The translations under genes were made by a program, and so were the position numbers. Below are positions 1-4,927 of a stretch of DNA of 7,641 nt, piece after piece. Source of the DNA: an uncultured Clostridia bacterium (lineage in GTDB: Bacteria; Bacillota; Clostridia; Oscillospirales; Acutalibacteraceae); the NCBI GenBank assembly GCA_947302895.1, contig CAMYWU010000066.1:1-7641 (forward strand), read 5' to 3'. Under the pieces are notes generated by a model. It was given only the letters and a program-made list of their open reading frames with translations, did no database searches and was not told the origin of the DNA. Numbering within the stretch: position 1 is the first letter of the stretch; each line of letters begins with the position of its first letter.

Positions 1-133
1 TGACTGCGATTTCAAGACTATGAGGATTATCAAATCGACCGCCGACAAAAAGCTTGAAGAGGCTTATAACGGCGAGTTTATGCCGCTTCTTGAATGCGAA
101 AAGGATTCGATTCTGACAATAATACTAAAATAG
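1..133 (+). CDS. 3' end of an unrecognised gene (partial)
   Basis: An open frame runs from base 2 to a TAG stop at 131-133 and gives the last 43 residues of a protein that begins outside the window. The tail is mixed and charged and ends in a hydrophobic strand (SILTIILK). It contains two cysteines and shows no membrane segment or motif that I can assign. Codon choice resembles the downstream genes and the frame is on the same strand, so it is probably genuine coding sequence. The 82 bases between its stop and the next promoter hold an inverted repeat and no normal U-tailed terminator. The product is unknown. Confidence 0.6.
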   Translation, partial: DCDFKTMRIIKSTADKKLEEAYNGEFMPLLECEKDSILTIILK

Positions 134-151
134 CTTCAATGTGTTTTTTAA

Positions 152-196
152 TATACACGGGGACACACCGTCTGCGAAGGAATGTCCCCGTGTATA
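152..196. repeat. Perfect 14-bp inverted repeat, REP-like hairpin
   Basis: The left arm TATACACGGGGACA (152-165) and right arm TGTCCCCGTGTATA (183-196) are exact reverse complements around a 17-nt loop. No T-run follows the right arm (the next bases are CTCTTAATG). The T6 run at 144-149 lies on the wrong side for a + strand terminator, and it reads as A6 for a - strand one. The arm core GGGGACA/TGTCCCC resembles intergenic palindromes that I recall being scattered in Clostridia, some linked to Y1/REP-associated transposases. That link is from memory, not shown here. It could still act as a poor terminator or 3'-end stabiliser for the upstream gene. Confidence 0.6.
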
Positions 197-203
197 CTCT
201 TAA

Positions 204-221
204 TGTCAATTCATATTGACA
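204..221. promoter_or_regulatory. 18-bp palindrome overlapping the metF -35 box (candidate operator)
   Basis: TGTCAAT (204-210) and ATTGACA (215-221) are perfect inverted arms around a 4-bp TCAT spacer. The right arm contains the entire -35 hexamer, so a dimeric protein bound here would compete with RNA polymerase. No regulator-specific consensus is recognised. The Rrf2 protein encoded at the end of this operon is one candidate ligand. The symmetry could partly be coincidence, because TTGACA is needed for promoter function and only the left arm is 'extra'. Confidence 0.4.
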
Positions 222-244
222 AAATAGGAATTAAAATATATAAT
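216..244 (+). promoter_or_regulatory. Consensus sigma-A promoter of the methionine operon
   Basis: TTGACA at 216-221 and TATAAT at 239-244 are both perfect hexamers, with the ideal 17-bp spacer. Transcription should start near 251, which leaves a leader of only about 24 nt before the metF ATG at 275. That leader contains the ribosome binding site (GAAGGTG, 261-267) and has no room for a SAM riboswitch or T-box. Such a strong core promoter suggests high constitutive activity or repression by a protein. Confidence 0.85.
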
Positions 245-274
245 TACTTAAATTAAAAAAGAAGGTGTGCGTTT

Positions 275-1147
275 ATGAAAATAAGCGAAATACTGAAAAA
301 TAATAAAGTAACGGTTTCGTTTGAGGTTTTTCCTCCGAAGCAGTGGGATAAAATTGAATGGGCAAAGCAAACCGTGCGTGAAATGAGCAAGTCCAAGCCC
401 TCGTTTATGAGCGTTACCTACGGTGCGGCAGGAACACGCTCGGGCTTCACCCAGGAAATTGCAAACGAGATTAAGGATAGCGGAATAACTCCTCTTTCTC
501 ATTTAACCTGCATAACCTCAACAAGAAATAAGATTGATGAGGTTGTTTTAGAGCTTAAGAAAAACGGGATTGAAAACATTCTTGCGCTAAGGGGAGATAT
601 TCCAGAGGGCTTTGTTTTCCCCGATGAGCAGTATTTCAGATATGCCTATGAGCTTATCAACGAGATAAAGGCGCTTGGCGATTTCTGTATCGGCGCTGCC
701 TGTTATCCCGAGGTACACCCTGAAAGCAAGAGTAAAAAAGAGGACATTGAACATCTCAAATACAAGGTTGAATGCGGCGCAGAGTTTTTAACAAGCCAGA
801 TGTTTTTTGATAACGACAAATTCCTTGAATTCAAGGAGCTCTGCGAGATTAAGGATATAAATGTTCCGATTATTGCGGGCATAATGCCGATAACAAATGC
901 AAACCAGATAAAGCGAAGCATTGAGCTTTCAAATTCGAGCGTTCCCAAGAAGTTTTTCAAGATTATGGAGCGCTTCGGCGACGACCCCAAATCAATGAAG
1001 CAGGCAGGAATAGTTTATGCAACCGAGCAGATTATTGATTTAATGGCAAACGGGGTAAACAATATTCATATCTACACAATGAACAAGCCCGAGGTTGCCG
1101 CTCATATTATGAACGGACTTTCGGATATTATCAGCAACAATGAATAA
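275..1147 (+). CDS. metF: 5,10-methylenetetrahydrofolate reductase MetF
   Basis: This 290-residue protein (E. coli MetF is about 296) is a TIM-barrel flavoprotein. The family reduces 5,10-methylene-THF to 5-methyl-THF, the methyl donor for methionine synthase. Family motifs are visible in order. FEVFPPK lies at 16-22, with Glu17 matching the catalytic glutamate of E. coli MetF, followed by VTYGAAG (47-53) and HLTCI (76-80). LALRGDIP lies at 103-110, with Asp108 in the conserved LRGD, then SQMFFDND (174-181), AGIMPI (201-206) and a terminal IHIYTMN (264-270). The start at 275 is supported by GAAGGTG seven bases upstream and by the family N-terminus. No metV partner is present, so the acetogen MetFV complex is unlikely here. 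The electron donor (NADH or another) cannot be read from the sequence. It is the first gene of the operon, and its last 8 bp overlap the next gene. Confidence 0.95.
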   Translation: MKISEILKNNKVTVSFEVFPPKQWDKIEWAKQTVREMSKSKPSFMSVTYGAAGTRSGFTQEIANEIKDSGITPLSHLTCITSTRNKIDEVVLELKKNGIENILALRGDIPEGFVFPDEQYFRYAYELINEIKALGDFCIGAACYPEVHPESKSKKEDIEHLKYKVECGAEFLTSQMFFDNDKFLEFKELCEIKDINVPIIAGIMPITNANQIKRSIELSNSSVPKKFFKIMERFGDDPKSMKQAGIVYATEQIIDLMANGVNNIHIYTMNKPEVAAHIMNGLSDIISNNE

Positions 1148-1694
1148 AACAGAGGTTTTGCGCTATATGCGCACAAACAGCAAAACGCAGGATGAAAAGC
1201 TCCTTGCGCTTGCAGATGAAGCAATTGAAAAGGTTGAAAAAACCGCAGTTCCGAAAACGCTATGCAGGGTTTTTGATTGCGTTGTCGGCGAAGATACGCT
1301 TGAAGTTGAAGGCTATGTTTTCAAAAGCAGGCGCCTTGCCGAAAATCTAAGGGGCTGCAAAAGGGTTGCGCTTTTCGGAGCCACTCTCGGCATACAGTGC
1401 GACAGGATGATAAATCTTGCGCTGAAGGATAACCTATCCCTTGCAATCGCATTGCAGGCGGCTGCGGCTCAGAAGATTGAAGAGGTCTGCGATGAGCTTG
1501 AAGAGGAGCTTAAAAAGCAATATGGCGAAAATCTCAGGCAAAGATATTCGCCGGGATATTTTGATTTGGATATATCCGAGCAAAAAAAAGTTTTTGCGCT
1601 GCTTGAGCTTACAAAGCGCATAGGAATAACGCTTACTCAAACCTGCGAAATGCTGCCGAGCAAGAGCGTAACGGCGTTTGTAGGAATTGACTGA
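1140..1694 (+). CDS. Stand-alone B12-dependent methionine synthase reactivation-domain protein
   Basis: This 184-residue protein resembles the C-terminal activation module of MetH (Met_synt_B12 family) encoded as a separate gene, as known for Thermotoga maritima TM0269. In full-length MetH this domain binds SAM and remethylates cob(II)alamin formed by accidental oxidation. Recognisable elements are RYSPGY at 135-140, the counterpart of the R-x3-GYP motif in MetH. There is also a late MLPSKSVTAFVGI stretch at 171-183, like the MxPxxSV ending of the domain. Residues 100-125 form an Ala/Glu-rich helix. The ATG lies inside the metF stop region (8-bp ATGAATAA overlap), which implies translational coupling. 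The metH gene downstream lacks this domain, so the two products should act together. The 3' end is unusual: the final codons and stop adjoin a repeat element and are duplicated 109 bp downstream. The reductant (flavodoxin or another protein) is not encoded here. Confidence 0.88.
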   Translation: MNKTEVLRYMRTNSKTQDEKLLALADEAIEKVEKTAVPKTLCRVFDCVVGEDTLEVEGYVFKSRRLAENLRGCKRVALFGATLGIQCDRMINLALKDNLSLAIALQAAAAQKIEEVCDELEEELKKQYGENLRQRYSPGYFDLDISEQKKVFALLELTKRIGITLTQTCEMLPSKSVTAFVGID

Positions 1695-1825
1695 GCGCAG
1701 CGAGAAACATATTTGCGCCCCTTGCCAAGGGGAGAGGGCCACGAAGTGGCGAGGGGATGTTCGCCGATGGAGCGAAGCGACAAAGTGTGTAGGAATTGAA
1801 TGAGCGCAGCGAGAAACATATTTGC
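1679..1825 (+). repeat. 38-bp direct repeat that duplicates the 3' end of the reactivation gene
   Basis: Bases 1679-1716 and 1788-1825 are identical except at one position (C1691 versus A1800), with an exact 109-bp offset. The first copy contains the end of the reactivation gene, coding V-G-I-D-stop. The second would code V-G-I-E-stop in the equivalent frame but is not attached to a gene. The first 12 bp of each copy (TGTAGGAATTGA) are gene-derived. The rest (TGAGCGCAGCGAG and so on) looks like the end of a repeat element. Insertion with a long target duplication or slippage between two elements are both possible. Confidence 0.8.
1691..1787 (+). mobile_element. Short non-coding MITE-like element, copy 1
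   Basis: This is the sequence between the two copies of TGTAGGAATTGA. It begins with the motif GAGCGCAGCGAGAAA (1693-1707) and ends with a near-copy, GAGCGAAGCGACAAA (1770-1784). Between them are two hairpins: CCCCTTG-C-CAAGGGG (1718-1732) and GCCAC-GAA-GTGGC (1738-1750). No coding capacity or transposase is present. The hairpins have no U-tract and are not terminators, so the operon is probably read through. The ends are inferred from the flanking duplication, and the mobility class is not established. Confidence 0.5.
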
Positions 1826-2001
1826 CTCCCTTGTAAAGGGAGGGGGACCGCTTGCGGTGGAGGGATGGGCATTTTCTTTCAGAACGCCTGTCTGCAACGC
1901 GGTCTGAATTCAAGGAAAAGTTGCCGAAACGCATTCAGTCGCTTCGCTCCAACTACGACCATCCCTCCGTCACTTCGTGCCACCTCCCTTTGCAAGGGAG
2001 G
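1825..2001 (+). mobile_element. MITE-like element with imperfect 42/43-bp terminal inverted repeats, copy 2
   Basis: The left arm 1825-1867 and right arm 1960-2001 are imperfect reverse complements. Both outer ends carry the hairpin CCTCCCTT-N3-AAGGGAGG (1825-1843 and 1983-2001), and both inner ends carry GGAGGGATG or its complement. Between these lies a second small hairpin that differs in each arm (ACCGC-TT-GCGGT at 1847-1858; an imperfect CAC-TTC-GTG type on the right). The 92-bp core includes GTCGCTTCGCTCC (1938-1950), an inverted copy of the GAGCGAAGCGAC motif of the neighbouring element. There is no transposase. I recall this hairpin pattern as a dispersed repeat of gut Clostridia. The element ends only 22 bp before the metH start codon. 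Confidence 0.65.
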
Positions 2002-2012
2002 CAACAAGGTTT

Positions 2013-2016
2013 GGAG
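2013..2016 (+). promoter_or_regulatory. metH ribosome binding site (fixes the start codon)
   Basis: GGAG lies 7 bases before the ATG at 2024 and just outside the repeat element. It supports starting metH at 2024 rather than at the in-frame ATG at 1796, which lies in repeat DNA and has no such site. TTGGAG (2011-2016) is exactly complementary to CTCCAA at 1947-1952 inside the element, so some masking in the mRNA is conceivable. Confidence 0.65.
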
Positions 2017-2023
2017 ATTTTAT

Positions 2024-4339
2024 ATGATAAAGTATTTTGATGGCGGAACGGGAACGATGCTGAGCCTTAAGGCAGGAGAGGTTCCCGAACAACTGAATAT
2101 TACCGAGCCTGAGCGTGTTTTTGCCGTTCACAAAGCGTATGCCGAGGCGGGCGCCGATATAATCAGCTCAAATACCTTCGGCGCAAATCCGATTAAGTAT
2201 GATAATTATGAGGAAATGATAAAAGCGGGCGTTGCTCTTGCAAAAAGGGCGGGCAAAAAGGTTGCGCTTGATATCGGACCAACGGGAAAGCTGCTCAAGC
2301 CAATGGGCGAGCTTGCTTTTGAGGATTGCCTTGAAGCGTATGCAAAGGTTGTAAGAGCGGGTAAGGACGGCGCTGATTTGGTTCTGATTGAAACAATGGG
2401 TGATACCTATGAGATAAAGGCGGCAGTTCTTGCGGCAAAAGAAAACTGCGATTTGCCCGTTTTTGTTTCAATGATTTTTGATGAAAACGCAAGGCTCTTA
2501 ACGGGTGCGGATGTTAAAACCGCCTGTGCTATGTGTGAGGGACTTGGCGTTGACGTTATAGGCTTTAACTGCGGCTTGGGTCCAAAGCAGATGCTTCCTC
2601 TTGTCAGGGAGCTTCGTGAATGCTGTTCAATTCCGATTATGGTCAGCCCGAACGCAGGCTTGCCCGAGGCAATAAACGGAAAAACCGTTTATAATGTTGA
2701 GCCCGAGGAATTTGCAGATTATATGCGTTCAATTGCAAAAGAGGGCGTTTCATATCTCGGCGGCTGCTGCGGAACAACTCCCGCACATATTAAAGCACTG
2801 ATTGAAAAAACAGGGGATATTGAAGAAAACATTCCCGAAAAGAAGAATAAAACCGTTGTTTCAAGCTATAGCCAGTGCGTTGAATTCGGCGCAAAGAGCA
2901 TTATTATCGGAGAACGAATCAACCCGACGGGCAAGAAGCTTCTGAAGCAGGCGCTTATTGATAATGATATAGATTATATCATTCGGGAGGGTATCAGCCA
3001 GAAGGATTGCGGTGCGCATATTCTTGATGTTAATGTTGGCTTGCCCGAAATAAACGAATGCGAAATGCTGAAAGAAGCAGTTTGCTCCCTGCAGGCTGTT
3101 TTGCCCCTTCCGCTTCAGATAGATTCAGCGGATTTTGAGGCAATGGAACAGGCGCTTCGCATATATAACGGAAAGCCGATGATAAACTCGGTTAACGCCA
3201 AGGCTCAGTCAATGGCGAAGGTTTTTCCGCTTGCAAAGAAATACGGCGGCGTTGTTGTTTGCCTTTGTCTTGATGAGAGCGGTATACCTGAAACCGCCGA
3301 GGGCAGAATTGCGCTTGCCGAAAAAATGATAAACGAAGCGGCTAAATACGGCATTGATAAAAAGGATTTGGTTGTTGATGCGCTGACTATGACGATTTCA
3401 ACAAATTCCCAGAATGCTGTTGAAACCTTGAAGGTTGTTGATTATTGCAGAAATACCCTTGGCGTTAACACGGTTCTTGGCGTTTCAAATATCAGCTTCG
3501 GCTTGCCGAACAGGGAACTTGTTAATTCCGGTTTCTATATTCAGGCGCTTCAAAAAGGACTGAGCGGCGGAATTATTAACCCAAAATCCGCTGCAATGAT
3601 GAATGCATACTATTCATATAATGCGCTTGCAGGACTTGACGAGGGCTGCACAGAATATATTTCCTCAGCCGTCGAGGTTAAAACAGAGCAGAGCGAAAAG
3701 AGCGAAATAACTCTTTTTGATGCAATTGTCAAGGGCATGAAGGAGGAAAGTGCAAAATGCGCCGCTGAGCTTCTTAAGGGTTCAACCTCGCTTGAAATTA
3801 TAGACGAGCATATTATCCCTGCGCTTGATAAGGTTGGCGAGGGCTTTGAGAAAAACACGGTGTTTCTTCCCCAGCTTCTTATGAGCGCCGACAGTGCAAA
3901 GGCTGCCTTTGACGAGATTAAGGCGCAGATGATTATCAGCGGAAACGCTCAGGAAAAGGGCGAAAAGATAATAATCGCAACCGTTGAGGGAGATATCCAC
4001 GATATCGGCAAAAACATTGTTAAGGTTCTTTTGCAAAACTACGGCTTTGATGTTATCGACCTTGGCAAAGATGTTAAATGCGAAAGAGTTGTTGAGGAAA
4101 CGCTTAAAAATAACGTAAAATTTGTTGGCTTATCCGCTCTTATGACAACAACAGTTGTTAATATGGAAAAAACAATTAAGCTCCTCCACGAGCAGACCGG
4201 GGCAAAGGTTTTTGTCGGCGGTGCGGTTTTAACAAGGGATTATGCAAGGCAGATAAACGCCGATTACTATGCAAAGGACGCAATGGAAAGCGTTCGCATA
4301 GCACAGGAATTTTTCAACAAGGATGACGAAGAAAAATGA
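2024..4339 (+). CDS. metH: Cobalamin-dependent methionine synthase MetH lacking the reactivation domain
   Basis: This 771-residue protein transfers the methyl group of 5-methyl-THF via cobalamin to homocysteine. The homocysteine/zinc module (about 1-265) opens with FDGGTGTML, and its zinc ligands are Cys183 (FNCG) and Cys248-Cys249 (GGCCGT). The folate-binding module (about 285-550) has IGERINPTG (295-303), DVNVGLP (335-341) and VSNISFGLPNR (487-497). The cap helices (about 562-640) precede a B12-binding Rossmann domain (about 645-765) with DIHDIG (657-662). In that domain His659 is the lower cobalt ligand, Ser704 lies in GLSALM and GG lies at 732-733. The protein ends soon after this domain. 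E. coli MetH has about 1,227 residues because it also carries the reactivation domain, which is here supplied by the separate upstream gene. Upstream in-frame codons from 1796 (76 residues, Cys/Arg-rich) are translated repeat element and are excluded. The stop overlaps the next start as ATGA. Confidence 0.95.
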   Translation: MIKYFDGGTGTMLSLKAGEVPEQLNITEPERVFAVHKAYAEAGADIISSNTFGANPIKYDNYEEMIKAGVALAKRAGKKVALDIGPTGKLLKPMGELAFEDCLEAYAKVVRAGKDGADLVLIETMGDTYEIKAAVLAAKENCDLPVFVSMIFDENARLLTGADVKTACAMCEGLGVDVIGFNCGLGPKQMLPLVRELRECCSIPIMVSPNAGLPEAINGKTVYNVEPEEFADYMRSIAKEGVSYLGGCCGTTPAHIKALIEKTGDIEENIPEKKNKTVVSSYSQCVEFGAKSIIIGERINPTGKKLLKQALIDNDIDYIIREGISQKDCGAHILDVNVGLPEINECEMLKEAVCSLQAVLPLPLQIDSADFEAMEQALRIYNGKPMINSVNAKAQSMAKVFPLAKKYGGVVVCLCLDESGIPETAEGRIALAEKMINEAAKYGIDKKDLVVDALTMTISTNSQNAVETLKVVDYCRNTLGVNTVLGVSNISFGLPNRELVNSGFYIQALQKGLSGGIINPKSAAMMNAYYSYNALAGLDEGCTEYISSAVEVKTEQSEKSEITLFDAIVKGMKEESAKCAAELLKGSTSLEIIDEHIIPALDKVGEGFEKNTVFLPQLLMSADSAKAAFDEIKAQMIISGNAQEKGEKIIIATVEGDIHDIGKNIVKVLLQNYGFDVIDLGKDVKCERVVEETLKNNVKFVGLSALMTTTVVNMEKTIKLLHEQTGAKVFVGGAVLTRDYARQINADYYAKDAMESVRIAQEFFNKDDEEK

Positions 4340-4731
4340 TTATTTCAACTAAAGGAAGATATGCAATGAGCGTTATGCTGGATTTGGCTCAGCACGATGA
4401 CGGCTCATATATTTCGCTCAAGGATATATCCGAGCGCCAGGAAATCAGTATGAAATATCTTGAGGCAATTGTTTCAAAGCTCTCAAAGGGCGGCTTGCTT
4501 GATTCCGCAAGGGGAAAAACAGGCGGATATAAGCTGAACAGAAAACCCGGCGAATACTCTGTTGGTGAAATTCTTGCGCTGACTGAAAAATCGCTTGCTC
4601 CCGTTTCCTGTGTTGAATGCGAAAGAGAATGCACAAAGGAGGGAAGCTGTCTTTCTCGCCCGATGTGGAACGAGCTCAACGAGGTTATTATGGACTTCCT
4701 GAATTCAAAAACACTAGACGATTTGCTTTAA
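4336..4731 (+). CDS. Rrf2-family transcriptional regulator with four clustered cysteines
   Basis: This 131-residue protein has the typical Rrf2 length and opening (MIISTKGRYAMSVMLDLA). A winged helix follows: helix-turn-helix about 27-50 (LKDISERQEISMKYLEAIVSKL) and wing about 54-66 (LLDSARGKTGGYKL). Cys92, Cys95, Cys99 and Cys105 lie in the usual cluster region. Cys92/99/105 approximate the IscR iron-sulfur ligands (92/98/104). The IscR His107 position is Arg108 here, and Cys95 is an additional candidate ligand. A 2Fe-2S or 4Fe-4S sensor is plausible but unproven; CymR-like sulfur regulators belong to the same family. The ATGA overlap with metH implies translational coupling, and it is the last gene before a terminator. 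Regulation of its own operon is inferred from position only. Confidence 0.9.
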   Translation: MIISTKGRYAMSVMLDLAQHDDGSYISLKDISERQEISMKYLEAIVSKLSKGGLLDSARGKTGGYKLNRKPGEYSVGEILALTEKSLAPVSCVECERECTKEGSCLSRPMWNELNEVIMDFLNSKTLDDLL

Positions 4732-4755
4732 AAACCGCCTTTAAGGCGGTTTTTT
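4731..4755 (+). terminator. Intrinsic terminator of the methionine operon
   Basis: AAAACCGCC (4731-4739) pairs with GGCGGTTTT (4746-4754, with G4745 adjoining) around a small TTTAA-type loop, followed directly by a run of six T. The stem starts within the stop codon of the Rrf2 gene. Confidence 0.9.
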
Positions 4756-4756
4756 A

Positions 4757-4805
4757 GTTTCTCGTTTTGCGCTCTGCGTTGCGCGTTTATGGGTCGCTGT
4801 GCTCC
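4757..4805. repeat. Decayed trace of the GAGCGAAGCGA repeat family
   Basis: GTTTCTCGTTTTGCGCTC (4757-4774) resembles the reverse complement of GAGCGCAGCGAGAAAC found at 1693-1708, with a 2-base difference in length. GTCGCTGTGCTCC (4793-4805) matches the inverted core motif at 1938-1950 at 11 of 13 positions. The flanking hairpins are missing. This could be an eroded relic of the elements in the metH leader, or chance similarity of low-complexity GC-rich sequence. Confidence 0.3.
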
Positions 4806-4865
4806 GATTTATAATAGCTGTAAGTGGCAGGATGTACAATATTCATTAATTTTGTTAAATTTTTA

Positions 4866-4894
4866 TTGTATATCTTTTAATGTTTTGTTATAAT
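4866..4894 (+). promoter_or_regulatory. Extended -10 promoter of the symporter gene
   Basis: TATAAT at 4889-4894 is preceded by TG at 4886-4887, giving an extended -10 (TGTTATAAT). A weak -35, TTGTAT, lies at 4866-4871 with a 17-bp spacer. The surrounding 4838-4912 stretch is strongly AT-rich. Transcription should start near 4901. The in-frame ATG at 4880 lies upstream of this -10 box and so would not be in the transcript. Confidence 0.7.
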
Positions 4895-4913
4895 AAATTG
4901 AATATATATAGAA

Positions 4914-4919
4914 AAGGGG
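4914..4919 (+). promoter_or_regulatory. Ribosome binding site of the symporter (fixes the start codon)
   Basis: AAGGGG lies 8 bases before the ATG at 4928. It selects that start over the earlier in-frame ATG at 4880, which lies upstream of the promoter -10 and has no purine-rich site. Confidence 0.75.
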
Positions 4920-4927
4920 TTTTCTTT

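Noticed and set aside
245..274. SAM riboswitch or T-box in the metF leader
   Set aside because: The leader after the consensus promoter is about 24 nt, too short for either. No matching conserved core is seen upstream.
1679..1825. CRISPR-like direct repeats
   Set aside because: There are only two copies, one overlapping a gene end. The intervening 71 bp is itself a hairpin element, not a spacer, and there are no cas genes.
1434..1934. Long minus-strand open frame of 166 codons
   Set aside because: It runs antisense across the end of the reactivation gene and both repeat elements. It has an Arg/Ser/His-rich, low-complexity product and no plausible start region, and is a shadow of real coding and repeat DNA.
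1718..2001. GC-rich hairpins as intrinsic terminators between the reactivation gene and metH
   Set aside because: None is followed by a T-run, and the hairpins belong to symmetrical repeat elements. No new promoter is visible before metH, so read-through is the simpler view.
1796..2023. N-terminal extension of metH from the ATG at 1796
   Set aside because: The added 76 residues are translated repeat element with no family similarity. The ATG at 2024 has a GGAG site 7 bases upstream and gives the normal MetH N-terminus.
4835..4870. TACAAT/ATTGTA inverted repeat before the symporter as an operator
   Set aside because: The arms are only 6 bp with a 24-bp spacer in very AT-rich DNA, which is expected by chance.
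4880..4927. Upstream start of the symporter at 4880
   Set aside because: This ATG lies before the promoter -10 (4889-4894), so it would not be in the mRNA, and it lacks a ribosome binding site. The ATG at 4928 has AAGGGG.
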